Of a stretch of DNA of 50,920 nucleotides, positions 29,839 through 40,833 are shown piece after piece (the stretch's first letter is position 1; every line of letters begins with the position of its first letter). The DNA comes from Gammaproteobacteria bacterium (GTDB lineage: Bacteria > Pseudomonadota > Gammaproteobacteria > JAGOUU01). The stretch spans positions 1 to 50,920 of the forward strand of contig JAGOUU010000005.1 in assembly GCA_018061105.1 (NCBI GenBank), in the 5' to 3' direction. The notes below the pieces were generated by a model. That model saw only the letters and a list, made by a program, of their open reading frames with translations. It did not search any database and was not told where the DNA came from. The position numbers and the translations under genes are program-made.

Positions 29839-32094
29839 ATGATAAAGCTAGAGATAGATGGTAGAGAACTTGAGGTAAAACCAGGTTCGTCAATTATTGA
29901 AGCTGCGGATGCAGCAGATATTGCGATCCCTCGTTTTTGCTATCATAAAAAGTTATCGATCGCTGCCAATTGTCGTATGTGTTTAGTAGAAGTTGTAAAA
30001 GCGCCAAAGCCTTTGCCTGCTTGTGCGACGCCAGTTACGGAAGGCATGGTTGTAAAGACTCAATCTCCAGTTGCTTTATTAGCTCAGCGTTCTGTTATGG
30101 AATTCTTATTAATTAACCATCCGTTAGATTGCCCGATCTGTGATCAAGGTGGTGAATGTGAACTTCAAGATGTTTCTATGGGCTACGGAAACGATATCTC
30201 AAGATTTAATCGTGGTAAGCGCTCAGTAAAAGATGAAAATATTGGGCCCTTAATAGCAACTGGCATGACCAGATGTATCCACTGTACTCGTTGTGTGCGT
30301 TTTGGTGAAGAAGTTGCTGGGATGAAAGAGTTAGGTGGAATAAATCGCGGCGAAAATACAGAGATTAGAAGCTTTTTAAATAATACTGTAGACTCTGAAT
30401 TATCTGGAAATATGATTGATCTATGTCCTGTTGGTGCTTTAACATCTAAGCCCTATAGATTTTCTGCGCGTGCTTGGGAGCTACAACAAAGGCCAACTAT
30501 AGCCCCGCATGATGCTATTGGATCCAATATCTATGTTCATTCTTTGCGGAATAACTTAAAGCGGGTTGTTCCCAAAGAAAATGAAGCTATTAACGAAGTA
30601 TGGTTATCAGATCGTGATAGATTTAGTTATGAAGGCTTAAAACATGCAGAAAGATTGCATGTCCCCATGGCAAGAAGCGAAAGTGGGATTCTCAAAGAAA
30701 TAAGCTGGGATCAGGCTCTAGCTTTAGTTGCAGAGTCTATTAATACTCAAGATTTAATCACTTTGTTGTCTCCAAGCGCAACTGTAGAAGAAGGGTATCT
30801 TTTACAGAAATTAATAGGCGCTTTAGGAGCTGATAATAATATAGAATTCAAATTAAGAAACCCTGGGTTAAAATTATTTAATAAAATAAATACAGAAGAT
30901 AATATATTTAAATTAAGTGATTTAGAAAAAGCTGAAAATATTTTAATTCTCGGCGGTTGTCCTCGTAAGTCTATGCCATTGTTGAATCATCGTATTCGTA
31001 AAGCTAGTTTAGCTGGTGCTAAAGTAGATGCTGTGAATCCTGTTGGTTACGATTGGAACTTTAATTTACATAATGAAAAAATAGTTCCAGCTGAGACTAT
31101 GCTGGCGGAAATAACTAAAATACTATCTAATGATTATAATTTTATCATAGTAGGTCAATTAGTTTTAGATCATCCAGACTGGGCTAAAATTTATGATTTA
31201 TTAAATAGTCTTAATAAAAATAATAATATTATAATCAGCACTGATGGGGCTAATACTCATGGGTTATATTATTTAATTAAAAATAAAAATTTAGATTTAT
31301 ATAATAAACCAGATACAGATAGATCAGGTACGTATTTATTATTCAATATTGAACCAGAGTTTGATTGCTATAATGGCCATGCAGTAGTTCAAAAGCTTAA
31401 AAATGCTAACAAAGTTATTTGTTTTTCGCCGTTTTTGAGTGATACCATGGCAGAATATGCTAACATAGTCTTACCGTTAGCGCCATTTACTGAAACTTCA
31501 GGAACTTTTGTTAATCTTGAAGGCAAATGGCAGTCGTTTAAAGCTGTAGTTTCTGCTTCTGTTGAGAGCGCCGTGCGTCCAGGTTGGAAAATTCTGTGTG
31601 CTCTAGGTCAGCTATTAAATTTATCAGAAGATTTTAATTATAATTCCAGTCTAGATGTAAAAGCAGATGCTTTTGATTTGTATCAAAAAAACAAAGCTGA
31701 TAAAAATTTTGTTAATTCAGATGGTTTAATATCTAATCCTAATCCAAGCTCAGATTCAGATTCACGTTCATTGGTAACTGCTATGCTGGTTTCAGAAGTC
31801 AACTGCTATCGTACGGATAATATAGTCCGCCGTGCAGCAAGTTTACAGCAGACTACTGATGCTCAGGCAGGGCAGTATTTGTCTGTAAACCAGGAGCTTG
31901 CAGAAAAATTAGATCTTAAAAATAAACAGTTAGTAAAAATTTCAGATATTAATAACCTAAAATCTGAAATTAAATTGCCAGTAATAATTGATAATAAATT
32001 ACCGTCTCAGACGGTTTATTTATCAACGGGCTATAAAGAAACTTTAGAGATCAGTAAGCCTTATAGACAAGTAATAATTAGTAAAGATAGATAA
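29839..32094 (+). CDS. nuoG: NADH-quinone oxidoreductase subunit G
   Basis: The 75 kDa-type iron-sulfur relay of the peripheral arm. An N-terminal ferredoxin domain (cluster N1b) has '[17 protein letters not shown]' and 'PACATPV'. '[14 protein letters not shown]' gives the His/Cys cluster N5, and 'CIHCTRC' with 'DLCPVGAL' gives N4. The C-terminal molybdopterin-oxidoreductase-like domain carries no cofactor ligands I can see. At 751 aa it is closer to the alpha-proteobacterial/mitochondrial type than to E. coli (about 908). Confidence 0.98.
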   Translation: MIKLEIDGRELEVKPGSSIIEAADAADIAIPRFCYHKKLSIAANCRMCLVEVVKAPKPLPACATPVTEGMVVKTQSPVALLAQRSVMEFLLINHPLDCPICDQGGECELQDVSMGYGNDISRFNRGKRSVKDENIGPLIATGMTRCIHCTRCVRFGEEVAGMKELGGINRGENTEIRSFLNNTVDSELSGNMIDLCPVGALTSKPYRFSARAWELQQRPTIAPHDAIGSNIYVHSLRNNLKRVVPKENEAINEVWLSDRDRFSYEGLKHAERLHVPMARSESGILKEISWDQALALVAESINTQDLITLLSPSATVEEGYLLQKLIGALGADNNIEFKLRNPGLKLFNKINTEDNIFKLSDLEKAENILILGGCPRKSMPLLNHRIRKASLAGAKVDAVNPVGYDWNFNLHNEKIVPAETMLAEITKILSNDYNFIIVGQLVLDHPDWAKIYDLLNSLNKNNNIIISTDGANTHGLYYLIKNKNLDLYNKPDTDRSGTYLLFNIEPEFDCYNGHAVVQKLKNANKVICFSPFLSDTMAEYANIVLPLAPFTETSGTFVNLEGKWQSFKAVVSASVESAVRPGWKILCALGQLLNLSEDFNYNSSLDVKADAFDLYQKNKADKNFVNSDGLISNPNPSSDSDSRSLVTAMLVSEVNCYRTDNIVRRAASLQQTTDAQAGQYLSVNQELAEKLDLKNKQLVKISDINNLKSEIKLPVIIDNKLPSQTVYLSTGYKETLEISKPYRQVIISKDR

Positions 32095-32113
32095 AATAAA
32101 AACAGATAATATA

Positions 32114-33157
32114 ATGCTAGATTTTACGGATATAAATAGTTTATTTAATATAGGATTGCTCTTTGGCAAAGTAGTCTTTGTGGTCTTATGTGTCTTATTA
32201 GCTGTAGCTTATTTAACGTTAGCAGAACGTAAAGTAATCGGTTATATGCAGGATCGAATTGGACCAAATCGAGTGGGGCCATTTGGTTTACTACAGCCTA
32301 TTGCAGACGGACTTAAATTGTTATTTAAAGAAATTATTTTTCCTCGTAAATCTAATGTTTATTTGTTTATTATTGCGCCTGTCTTGTCAATGGGTCCTGC
32401 TATTGCAGCGTGGGCTGTCATACCATTTGGCTCAGAATTAGTCTTAGCGAATATCAATGCCGGAGTGTTATATATTTTAGCTATGACATCTTTGGGTGTC
32501 TATGGAGTTATTATTGCTGGTTGGGCATCAAATTCTAAATATGCTTTCTTGGGAGCTATTCGATCAGCTGCTCAAATAGTATCTTATGAAATAGCTATGG
32601 GTTTTGCCTTAATTGGTGTCTTAATGTCAGCCAAAAGTTTAAATTTATCTGATATAGTCAATGCTCAAGCCGGTGGTATTTTACACTGGTACTGGCTGCC
32701 ATTGTTCCCCTTATTTGTTATTCATTGGATCTGTGCTGTTGCTGAAACTAATCGAGCACCATTTGATTTAGCTGAGGGAGAGTCTGAGATTGTTGCAGGA
32801 TTTCACGTAGAATATGGTGGTATGACCTTTGCTATCTTTTTCTTAGCTGAATATGCTAATATGATTCTGATGGCGACAATAGCGTCGTTATTTTATCTCG
32901 GTGGTTGGTTATCACCATTTGCAGGAATTCCATATTTAGAACCTATTTTTAGCTATGTTCCGGGTATTATATGGCTTTTTATAAAAATTTCTTTTTTCTT
33001 GTTATTATATTTATGGTTCCGGGCTACTTTTCCGAGATATAGATATGATCAATTAATGCGTTTAGGTTGGAAAGTTTTTATTCCGCTAACAGTCGTCTGG
33101 ATTTTTGTAGTAGCCTTTATGGTAAGATTTAACATAGGACCTTGGTACAGTGTTTAA
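32114..33157 (+). CDS. nuoH: NADH-quinone oxidoreductase subunit H
   Basis: A membrane subunit that closes the quinone chamber at the arm junction. It has eight hydrophobic helices. '[20 protein letters not shown]', 'DGLKLLFKE' and '[20 protein letters not shown]' (the acidic loop, read as adjacent pieces) are the family marks. At 347 aa it is normal. It overlaps nuoI by eight bases. Confidence 0.98.
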   Translation: MLDFTDINSLFNIGLLFGKVVFVVLCVLLAVAYLTLAERKVIGYMQDRIGPNRVGPFGLLQPIADGLKLLFKEIIFPRKSNVYLFIIAPVLSMGPAIAAWAVIPFGSELVLANINAGVLYILAMTSLGVYGVIIAGWASNSKYAFLGAIRSAAQIVSYEIAMGFALIGVLMSAKSLNLSDIVNAQAGGILHWYWLPLFPLFVIHWICAVAETNRAPFDLAEGESEIVAGFHVEYGGMTFAIFFLAEYANMILMATIASLFYLGGWLSPFAGIPYLEPIFSYVPGIIWLFIKISFFLLLYLWFRATFPRYRYDQLMRLGWKVFIPLTVVWIFVVAFMVRFNIGPWYSV

Positions 33158-33641
33158 GAAAATAAAGCATTATCTAAAAAGTTTGTTTCTTTGGGAATTA
33201 TTGCTTGGCTTAAAGCTAACTGGTAAGCATTTTTTCAAGAAAAAAGTGACTGTTCAATTTCCAGAAGAAGAAACCCCTAAATCACCAAGATTTCGTGGCA
33301 TGCATGCTCTGCGTCGTTATCCTAATGGCGAGGAACGTTGCATTGCTTGCAAATTATGCGAAGCAGTCTGTCCAGCGCTGGCTATTACCATAGAGTCAGA
33401 ACAACGTGCGGATGGTTCTAGAAGAACTACGAAATATGAAATAGATATGTTCAAATGTATCTATTGTGGTTTTTGTGAAGAATCTTGTCCTGTTGATTCT
33501 ATTGTAGAAACTTCAGTTTCTAGCTACCATTTTGAAGAGGCTAAAAATAGAGTATTAAATAAAGAGCAGTTATTAGCAATTGGTGATAAATATGAAAAAA
33601 TGATCGCTGCTGATAGAGAACAAGATCACGAGTATCGTTAG
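33150..33641 (+). CDS. nuoI: NADH-quinone oxidoreductase subunit I
   Basis: Holds two [4Fe-4S] clusters (N6a and N6b) between NuoG and NuoB. Two ferredoxin motifs are seen: '[12 protein letters not shown]' near residues 64-75 and '[12 protein letters not shown]' near 103-114. The N-terminal amphipathic region contacts the membrane. The 163 aa length is normal. Confidence 0.98.
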   Translation: MFKKIKHYLKSLFLWELLLGLKLTGKHFFKKKVTVQFPEEETPKSPRFRGMHALRRYPNGEERCIACKLCEAVCPALAITIESEQRADGSRRTTKYEIDMFKCIYCGFCEESCPVDSIVETSVSSYHFEEAKNRVLNKEQLLAIGDKYEKMIAADREQDHEYR

Positions 33642-33677
33642 ACTTAGACTTAGATTTAGATAAAATTAAGTAAAATA

Positions 33678-34283
33678 ATGAATTTAATAATAGACATCAA
33701 ACTTGCCTTATTTTATATGCTTAGCACCATAGTCATAGTTTCTGGTCTAAGTGTCATAGTTTCTAAGCACCCAGTGAAAGCGGTGTTAAGTCTAGTTTTA
33801 GCTTTTGTTGCTAGTAGCGGTTTGTGGTTATTGATTAATGCAGAGTTTTTAGCTTTAGCCTTAATAGTAGTCTATGTGGGTGCTGTGATGGTCTTATTTT
33901 TATTCGTGGTCATGATGCTAGATGTTGATTTATCGTCTATGCAAGAAGGCTTCAATAAGCATTTTCCGTTGGCTATAATTTTATCAGGCAGTTTTTTTGG
34001 AATATTATATTATATTCTAGGTCGTGGTTATTTTGGTTTAGAAAATTTTAAGCTACCAGCTTTAGTACCGGCTGAATATAGCAATACAAAGCAGTTAGGC
34101 TTAGAGTTGTATACTAATTATATTTATAGCTTTGAGCTTGCAGGGGCTATTCTTATGGTAGCTATAATAGCTGCTATTTCTTTGACGTTCCGTGGTAGTA
34201 AATTTAGTAAAAAACAAAACATAAGCAAACAAACACAGGCTACAAAAGCAGATAGGCTAAAAATTATAAAAGCGCTGAAATAA
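33678..34283 (+). CDS. nuoJ: NADH-quinone oxidoreductase subunit J
   Basis: A membrane-arm subunit with five helices. The third contains 'LIVVYVGAVMVLFLFVVMMLD' (read as adjacent pieces), the conserved ND6-type helix with a pi-bulge. 'HPVKAVLSLVLAFV' precedes it and 'ELAGAILMVAIIAAI' follows. At 201 aa it is normal, with a Lys-rich cytoplasmic tail. Confidence 0.96.
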   Translation: MNLIIDIKLALFYMLSTIVIVSGLSVIVSKHPVKAVLSLVLAFVASSGLWLLINAEFLALALIVVYVGAVMVLFLFVVMMLDVDLSSMQEGFNKHFPLAIILSGSFFGILYYILGRGYFGLENFKLPALVPAEYSNTKQLGLELYTNYIYSFELAGAILMVAIIAAISLTFRGSKFSKKQNISKQTQATKADRLKIIKALK

Positions 34284-34315
34284 AATTTAATAATAATTAA
34301 ATATATAAAATATAT

Positions 34316-34621
34316 ATGCTAACTCTCACTCATTATTTGGTATTTTCTAGCCTGCTGTTTAGTATCAGCATAGCAGGAATAATCATTAATAAAAAAAATC
34401 TTATTGTTTTATTGATGTGTATAGAATTAATGCTATTAGCTGTAAATACTAATTTTGTCGCCTTTTCTCATTATTTACAAAATATTCATGGTCAAATATT
34501 TGTGTTTTTTATTTTAACAGTTGCTGCTGCTGAGTCAGCGATTGGACTAGCTATTTTAGTAGTTTATTTTAGAAATAAGCAGACTATTAATATAGAGCAA
34601 TTGAATTCTTTAAAGGGTTAA
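34316..34621 (+). CDS. nuoK: NADH-quinone oxidoreductase subunit K
   Basis: A small three-helix membrane subunit that resembles Mrp antiporter MnhC. It has the conserved intramembrane glutamates in '[17 protein letters not shown]' and '[13 protein letters not shown]'. The 101 aa length is exactly typical. It ends three bases before nuoL. Confidence 0.97.
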   Translation: MLTLTHYLVFSSLLFSISIAGIIINKKNLIVLLMCIELMLLAVNTNFVAFSHYLQNIHGQIFVFFILTVAAAESAIGLAILVVYFRNKQTINIEQLNSLKG

Positions 34622-34624
34622 TTA

Positions 34625-36607
34625 ATGTTAGAAAATATTGCATTATATATAGTACTCGCGCCATTGTTTGGATCTCTAATCACCGGGCTTTGCAGCAAGT
34701 CGATTAGTCGTTCGGCTGCTCATTGGGTAACATGTTCTACAGTTGGGATCTCTTGTTTATTATCGTTTTATTGTTTGTATTATTTATTATCTAATGATAC
34801 TAACCAGGCTGAATACAGCATTTACACTTGGCTAAGTATTAACAATTTAAATTTAGAAGTTGGTTTCTTAATAGATAGATTAACAGTGATGATGATGTGC
34901 GTTGTAACATTTGTGTCATTGATGGTCCATATTTATACTGTAGGTTATATGGCAGATGATCCAGGCTATAACAGATTCTTTAGTTATATCTCGCTGTTTA
35001 CATTTGCTATGTTAATGCTGGTCATGTCTAATAATTTAGTCCAATTATTTTTTGGTTGGGAAGGGGTAGGCTTAGTTTCTTATTTATTAATTGGCTTTTG
35101 GTATAAAAAAGAAACAGCTATTTTTGCTAATTTAAAGGCTTTCTTGGTCAATCGCGTTGGTGACTTTGGTTTTATATTGGGTATTGCAGGTTTATTTATG
35201 TACTTTGGTAGTTTTAACTATCAAGAAATTTTTAGCAATGTTGCTACAGTAAATCAAAAAAATCTTATCATAGAAATATTACCCAATGTTAACTGTTCAG
35301 TCATAACATTAATTAGTATTTGTTTATTTATTGGGGCAATGGCAAAATCTGCGCAAGTGCCATTGCATGTTTGGTTGCCTGATTCAATGGAAGGTCCAAC
35401 TCCTATCTCGGCTTTGATCCATGCTGCAACTATGGTGACAGCTGGGGTCTTCATGGTGGCAAGAATGTCACCAATTTTTGAATATAGTGCTACGGCACGG
35501 AGTTTTATTTTAGTGATTGGTGCAGTTACAGCGTTGTTTATGGGCATTTTAGGTATAGTCCAAAATGACATCAAACGTATTATAGCTTATTCTACGTTGT
35601 CACAACTAGGTTACATGGTAGTAGCGCTTGGCGCGTCTGTTTATAGTATCGCTATTTTTCATTTATTTACTCATGCTTTTTTCAAAGCTTTATTATTTTT
35701 GGCTGCAGGATCAGTAATAATGGGCATGCATCATGAGCAAAATATATGGAACATGGGTAATATTAGAAAATACATGCCGATTACTTATATTACTAGTCTA
35801 TTAGGCAGCTTGGCTTTGATAGGTTTCCCATTTTTTTCTGGATTTTATTCAAAAGATTTAATTATTGAGGCCGTAGGGGTATTAGATTTACCAGGGGCTA
35901 GTTTTGCCTATTTTGCTGTACTATCTAGTGTGTTTGTCACAGCTTTATACAGCTTTAGATTGTTTTTTGTAGTTTTTCATACCAAAGAGCGTATGGATCA
36001 TCATACACAGGAGCATTTAGCAGAATCTCCTGCAGTAGTCTGGGTGCCGTTAGTTTTATTGGCTATTCCATCGGTAATTATTGGCTTGATTACTATCAAT
36101 AGCTTTATTTTTGGCTCTGTAGATACAGGTTTTTTTAGAAATGCAATTTTCGTTTTGCCAAATAATGATTTAATTCAGCAGCATTTAATACACGAGTATC
36201 ATGGTTGGTTTAAGATGGGCTTAGAATCTTTTTTTCATGCGCCTTTATGGTTAGCGTTATCTGGCATTGCTACTGCGTATGTTTTCTATGTATTATGCCC
36301 GGATATGTCTACATGGATATATAATAATTTCCAGTGGCTCAATAAAATATTATTGAATAAATACGGCTTTGATAAATTTAATGAAGAAATCATAGCTCGG
36401 GGTACACGTAATTTAAGTAAAGTCGCAGCTAATCAAGTAGATATGGGTTTGATAGATAGTACTATAGTAAATGGTTCAGCTTATAGTATTGGCTTTCTTG
36501 CTGCTAATTTAAGAAAAATCCAAAAAGGATATTTATATAATTACACTTTTTTAATGATATTAGGCACGCTTATATTAATTATATTATCAGTTTGGCAATT
36601 ATTATGA
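34625..36607 (+). CDS. nuoL: NADH-quinone oxidoreductase subunit L
   Basis: The distal antiporter-like proton-pumping subunit with the long lateral helix. It has 'FFGWEGVGLVSYLLIGFW' (conserved Glu), 'LPDSMEGPTPISALIHAATM' and 'RIIAYSTLSQLGYM'. At 660 aa it is slightly longer than E. coli (613). Its TGA overlaps the nuoM ATG as ATGA (36604-36607). Confidence 0.98.
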   Translation: MLENIALYIVLAPLFGSLITGLCSKSISRSAAHWVTCSTVGISCLLSFYCLYYLLSNDTNQAEYSIYTWLSINNLNLEVGFLIDRLTVMMMCVVTFVSLMVHIYTVGYMADDPGYNRFFSYISLFTFAMLMLVMSNNLVQLFFGWEGVGLVSYLLIGFWYKKETAIFANLKAFLVNRVGDFGFILGIAGLFMYFGSFNYQEIFSNVATVNQKNLIIEILPNVNCSVITLISICLFIGAMAKSAQVPLHVWLPDSMEGPTPISALIHAATMVTAGVFMVARMSPIFEYSATARSFILVIGAVTALFMGILGIVQNDIKRIIAYSTLSQLGYMVVALGASVYSIAIFHLFTHAFFKALLFLAAGSVIMGMHHEQNIWNMGNIRKYMPITYITSLLGSLALIGFPFFSGFYSKDLIIEAVGVLDLPGASFAYFAVLSSVFVTALYSFRLFFVVFHTKERMDHHTQEHLAESPAVVWVPLVLLAIPSVIIGLITINSFIFGSVDTGFFRNAIFVLPNNDLIQQHLIHEYHGWFKMGLESFFHAPLWLALSGIATAYVFYVLCPDMSTWIYNNFQWLNKILLNKYGFDKFNEEIIARGTRNLSKVAANQVDMGLIDSTIVNGSAYSIGFLAANLRKIQKGYLYNYTFLMILGTLILIILSVWQLL

Positions 36608-38142
36608 TCGATTTCTCGCAATATTTATTAAGTATTACAATTTGGCTGCCTATTTTTACAGGTTTATTTCTAATAGCCGTTGGTTCGAGTGAGCATAGAC
36701 TAGGCTTTGTGCGTCGCACAGCGTTAGTTATGTCGACAGTAACTTTTTTGATATCTTTATGTTTATATACTGGTTTTGATGTTCATAACCCAAATTTTCA
36801 ATTTCAAGAACATCTAAATTGGTTGCCGGCGTTTAATATTAATTATGATTTAGCTATAGATGGCATAGCTCTGCCATTGATTTTGTTAACAACTTTTTTC
36901 ACACCTATAGTAGTAATTTCAGGCTGGCGTGCAACTAAAAATAAATTGAATCAGTATTTAGCGGCTTTTTTGATCATGGCTGGTTTGATGTGTGGTGTTT
37001 TTGCAGCACGAGACGCACTATTGTTTTATTTCTTTTGGGAAGCAATGCTTATTCCAATGTTTTTAATAATTGGCGTATGGGGTGGGGCTAATCGAATTGC
37101 AGCGAGTATAAAGTTTTTTTTATACACTTTTTTAGGATCTATTTTGATGCTTGTTGCTTTATTGTACTTAGGCAATATAGCTAATAGCTATGATCTGACT
37201 ATGCTGAGTACAACTGGCTCAGGTTTAAGCCTAACAGTACAAAAACTTATTTTTATCGCTTTTTTCTTGGCCTTTGCTGTAAAAATACCAATGTGGCCAG
37301 TACACACTTGGTTGCCACATGCACACGTAGAAGCACCTACCGGGGGCTCAGTTATTTTAGCTGCTATTATGTTAAAGATGGGTGGTTATGGCTTAATAAG
37401 ATTTTGTCTTCCTATAGCACCGTTGGGAAGTTTGTATTTTTCTAATTTTGTTGTTTATTTGTCTTTGATAGCAGTAGTCTATATAGGCATCGTAGCCATT
37501 AGCCAAAAAGATATGAAGCGCTTGATAGCTTATTCTTCTATAGCACATATGGGGTTTGTGACTTTAGGGATATTTCTTGTATTTTTATTGACTGATCCAA
37601 GCTCTGAGCAGAGTAAAATTACAGCAGCTATGGGTATCCAAGGTGCTATGTTGCAAATGATTTCACATGGTTTTATTTCTGGTGCTTTATTCTTATGTGT
37701 TGGTGTTTTATACGATAGATTACATACTAGAAATATAGATTCCTATGGTGGAGTAGTGAATACAATGCCAGTTTTTGCGAGCTTCATGATGTTATTTGCT
37801 ATGGCGAATGCAGGTTTACCCGGAACATCTGGGTTTGTTGGCGAGTTTTTGGTTATTATCAGTAGTTTCCAAATAGGCTTTTGGATATCATTTTTTGCAG
37901 CAACTACTTTGATATTAGCAGCTGCGTTTACTTTATGGATGTATAAACGAGTAATTTTTGGAGATGTCGCTAATAAACAAGTAGCAAATCTAAAAGATAT
38001 AGGTTCTAGAGAGGCTCTTATGTTAGGGCTTTTAGCTGCAACTGTTATAATTTTTGGTGTTTATCCTAAATTATTAACTGATCTTATGGCGACGAGTATT
38101 ACTCACACAGTAAACCAAACAGTTGAGATTTTAACATCATGA
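36604..38142 (+). CDS. nuoM: NADH-quinone oxidoreductase subunit M
   Basis: An antiporter-like proton-pumping subunit. 'YFFWEAMLIPMFLIIGVWGG' carries the conserved Glu, 'LPHAHVEAPTGGSVILA' the Lys/His region, and 'KRLIAYSSIAHMG' follows. I start it at ATG 36604 (512 aa), four codons inside the open frame, because this gives the ATGA coupling with nuoL. It ends in another ATGA with nuoN. Confidence 0.98.
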   Translation: MIDFSQYLLSITIWLPIFTGLFLIAVGSSEHRLGFVRRTALVMSTVTFLISLCLYTGFDVHNPNFQFQEHLNWLPAFNINYDLAIDGIALPLILLTTFFTPIVVISGWRATKNKLNQYLAAFLIMAGLMCGVFAARDALLFYFFWEAMLIPMFLIIGVWGGANRIAASIKFFLYTFLGSILMLVALLYLGNIANSYDLTMLSTTGSGLSLTVQKLIFIAFFLAFAVKIPMWPVHTWLPHAHVEAPTGGSVILAAIMLKMGGYGLIRFCLPIAPLGSLYFSNFVVYLSLIAVVYIGIVAISQKDMKRLIAYSSIAHMGFVTLGIFLVFLLTDPSSEQSKITAAMGIQGAMLQMISHGFISGALFLCVGVLYDRLHTRNIDSYGGVVNTMPVFASFMMLFAMANAGLPGTSGFVGEFLVIISSFQIGFWISFFAATTLILAAAFTLWMYKRVIFGDVANKQVANLKDIGSREALMLGLLAATVIIFGVYPKLLTDLMATSITHTVNQTVEILTS

Positions 38143-39698
38143 ATATAATAAACCAATTTTTTAATTCAGAGTATGGTCATGCTATTTTGATAGCCTTACC
38201 AGAATTAGCTTTGTTATGCTTAGCAACAGGTTTATTAGTCTTAGATTCTTTTCTGCCGAGAGTGGAAATGGGTGCGAGTTTAAATAAAAGTTTAAACAAA
38301 TCAGTCAAGAATTATAAAATCACATTTTGGTTAGCTAATATAGTATTATTAATTATATTACTACTAGTAGTTTATCAACACGATCTCTTAGTTAATGCTG
38401 GGTATAATTTTAGCTCTGAGTCTTCTATCTCTTCTATTGCTAGTTCTTTGATAAACAATATGATCGTCAATGATCGTTTAAGTTTTATCTTAAAAATATT
38501 TATGATTTTATCAGTACTGATAAGTTTTTATTACAGTGATAATTTTTTAAAAAATAAGCGCATATTTTCTGGTGAATTTTATGCTATGGGCTTATTTGCT
38601 TTATTAGGTATGATGGTACTAGTAAGTGCCACCAATATGGTAACTTTATATTTAGGTTTAGAATTATTGTCTCTGCCCGGTTATGCCATGGTTGCCTTGC
38701 AGCGTGATTCTACTATTGCTGGCGAAGCAGCATTGAAATATTTTGTGATGGGGGCTATTGCTTCAGGAATTTTATTATTTGGTATTTCTTTAATTTATGG
38801 CATGACAGGTAGTTTAGTTTTAGCTGATATAGCTAATTATAATAACACTAGTTTTAATGCAGCTTTTATATTGGGCTTAGTTTTTATTTGTGTGGGAATT
38901 GCTTTTAAATTTGGTGCTGCGCCTTTTCACATGTGGACTCCTGATGTTTACCAGGGGGCGCCAACGCCTGTAGCTTTATTTATTTCTGCTGCGCCAAAAT
39001 TAGCGACTTTTGGTATGGCGATAAGATTATTACATGAAGGTTTTGGTAGCTTAAATAGCCAGTGGGGATATGTTTTATATCTTATAGCTATGTTATCTAT
39101 AATTTGGGGTAGTTTTGGGGCTTTAGCACAGGTGAATTTAAAACGCTTATTAGCTTATTCTAGTATTAGTCATATGGGTTTTATTTTGCTCGGTTTAGCA
39201 ACATCTGCTTATAGCCCGGCTTTATTTTATATGATTATCTATGCTCTTATGTCACTGGCTGCTTTTGGTTTTATTTTGACTTATGGGAATAATAGTAATG
39301 ATGAGCATGAATTAAGTAATCTTGAAGATTACCGTGGGTTATATTATAAGCAACCTTGGTTAGCTTTTATGTTATTAATAGTATTATTCTCGATGGCAGG
39401 GGTGCCGCCATTTGTGGGGTTTTTTGCCAAAATGGTTATTATACAAAGTATAATCAAAACTGGTTATTACTATACAGCTGTATCAGTAGTATTATTATCA
39501 GTAGTTGGGGCTTATTATTATTTGAAATTAATTTGGTTGATGTTTTTTGAAAATCCTCAAAAGAACTCAAATAATTTAAATATTATAACTATAGATTTGG
39601 ATCAAAAAGTTTTAGTTAGCATAAATTGCTTGCTCATTTTTGCTTTGGGGATCTATAGCCAATGGCTGTATACTTGGTGCCTACAGAGTTTTTCTTAA
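38139..39698 (+). CDS. nuoN: NADH-quinone oxidoreductase subunit N
   Basis: The third antiporter-like subunit. 'LYLGLELLSLPGYAMVAL' holds the conserved Glu, 'FHMWTPDVYQGAPTPVALF' the pump-helix region, and 'KRLLAYSSISHMGF' follows. At 519 aa it is a little long. An Asn/Lys/Ser-rich loop near 48-60 and a polar stretch near 90-107 are the additions. It is the last nuo gene, and no convincing terminator follows. Confidence 0.98.
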   Translation: MNIINQFFNSEYGHAILIALPELALLCLATGLLVLDSFLPRVEMGASLNKSLNKSVKNYKITFWLANIVLLIILLLVVYQHDLLVNAGYNFSSESSISSIASSLINNMIVNDRLSFILKIFMILSVLISFYYSDNFLKNKRIFSGEFYAMGLFALLGMMVLVSATNMVTLYLGLELLSLPGYAMVALQRDSTIAGEAALKYFVMGAIASGILLFGISLIYGMTGSLVLADIANYNNTSFNAAFILGLVFICVGIAFKFGAAPFHMWTPDVYQGAPTPVALFISAAPKLATFGMAIRLLHEGFGSLNSQWGYVLYLIAMLSIIWGSFGALAQVNLKRLLAYSSISHMGFILLGLATSAYSPALFYMIIYALMSLAAFGFILTYGNNSNDEHELSNLEDYRGLYYKQPWLAFMLLIVLFSMAGVPPFVGFFAKMVIIQSIIKTGYYYTAVSVVLLSVVGAYYYLKLIWLMFFENPQKNSNNLNIITIDLDQKVLVSINCLLIFALGIYSQWLYTWCLQSFS

Positions 39699-39829
39699 AT
39701 GACGTAAACGACGACGGGACGGCTCTCGGGCAAATCTATCCCAGGGAAATTATTCATCGGAGCTAATGAACTCAAATGATATAGCAATTGAGTTAAAATT
39801 AATTAGTACAGTTAAACCCGTTATTTTAA
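39699..39829. other. Convergent gap between nuoN and yceI
   Basis: There are 131 bases. The only structure I see is a 7-bp inverted repeat, AACTCAA (39769-39775) with TTGAGTT (39788-39794), 12 bases apart and flanked by AT-rich DNA. It might be a weak terminator for either strand. No small ORF or RNA gene is apparent. Confidence 0.35.
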
Positions 39830-40480
39830 TTACTCTGATGTTTTATTAAACTCAGCTTCTATAATAATTTTGACATCGTCACTTACATTAGGAATGCCTG
39901 TTAATAAGCCCCAATCGCTTCTTTTGAGATCTGCTGTAGCAGAGAATCCCATAGCTGGTACTTGTGACATTGGCTTCGCTTTATAGCTGCCGTTTAAAGT
40001 TATATTAAGATTTATTGGTTTAGTTACGCCCAGCAGAGTTAAATCTCCATGGACAATGCCAGTTTTATTGTCGCTGAGTATAAAAAGAGAATTAGACGTA
40101 AATGTAATTTTTGGGAATTTGTTGCCATTGAACCAGCCTTCACCTGTGCTAAGTTCTTTGTCGAAATCTGTTTTCTCAGGATTAGGATAGTCTGTTTTGA
40201 TAGAAAGCGGATTAATGGTCGCTTCTACTTTGCTTTTGGCAGGATTCTTCGGATCATAAGTCAATGTTGCAGAAAAGTCAGTAAATTTTGCGGTGTAGTT
40301 AGATAACCCAGAATGATTGACTTTAAAAGTTAAGCTGGCATGGGGTTTGTCGAGCTAGTAGACTCCAGCTGGCATTTGATCTATTGGTGTAAGTTCTTGA
40401 GCAAGTATTGATGAATTTATCAGGAGACCCAGAAAACTTAGACAACTAATATAAAATATTTTATTAAAAATAGTGTGCAT
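39830..40480 (-). pseudogene. YceI-family periplasmic protein with one in-frame TAG
   Basis: Read from ATG 40480 the frame encodes a 216-residue YceI lipocalin-like protein. It has a signal peptide (about 1-29, ending 'ILA'), the start of the fold ('MPAGVY', stop, 'LDKPHASLTFKV'), then 'FTDFSATLTYDP', 'HGDLTLLGVTKPI', 'LKRSDWGLLTGIPNVSDDV' and a normal end. Codon 42 is TAG (40355-40357), where the family normally has a polar residue between 'Y' and 'LD'. Everything before and after stays in frame, and AGGGA (40486-40490, minus strand) sits well before the ATG. It is either a very recent pseudogene, a read-through gene, or a base-call error. YceI proteins bind isoprenoid-type lipids. An ATG-initiated remnant begins at 40264. 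Confidence 0.85.
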
Positions 40481-40747
40481 ATATGTCCCTATATATTTAT
40501 ATATTATTTAATAATCCGTTGATTAATCATGAGATATTTTTAAAAGAATAGCAATATTTATAGTAATAATGACAATATTTTTTAACTTAGATCTCAAGCA
40601 AGTTAGTGTAGTGCGAGCTGGGTCCAAATAAGGCATGAAGAAGAGCCTAGCCCATGAAACTGCATATTTATATTAAATATTATACGAGAATAATTTATAT
40701 ACCGCCTTGTAAGTATTATATATGTTGGGTATAATAGCGAAATCAAG
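40481..40747. other. Gap between yceI and tRNA-fMet
   Basis: There are 267 bases. The left end holds the yceI ribosome-binding site and an AT-rich leader on the minus strand. A locally G+C-richer patch at about 40605-40665 contains AGGC...GCCT and is not explained by any gene I can recognise. The right end carries the tRNA promoter. The apparent minus-strand ORF here is only the antisense of the tRNA. Confidence 0.5.
40707..40735 (+). promoter_or_regulatory. Promoter of the initiator tRNA / rimP-nusA-infB unit
   Basis: TTGTAA (40707-40712) and a perfect TATAAT (40730-40735) are separated by exactly 17 bases, and the tRNA begins 13 bases downstream. The 'AGCG' just after the -10 is G+C-rich for this genome, like the discriminators of stable-RNA promoters that respond to ppGpp and DksA; that regulation is inference. 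Confidence 0.75.
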
Positions 40748-40824
<77 letters not shown>

Positions 40825-40833
40825 ATTTTTATT

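Noticed and set aside
35254-35574. 106-codon minus-strand ORF within nuoL
   Set aside because: It is antisense to the conserved pump helices of nuoL and shows no independent signal.
39830-40264. A separate 144-aa gene starting at 40264
   Set aside because: It lacks the signal peptide and first strands of the YceI fold, which lie in the same frame upstream of one TAG codon. It is treated as part of the interrupted gene.
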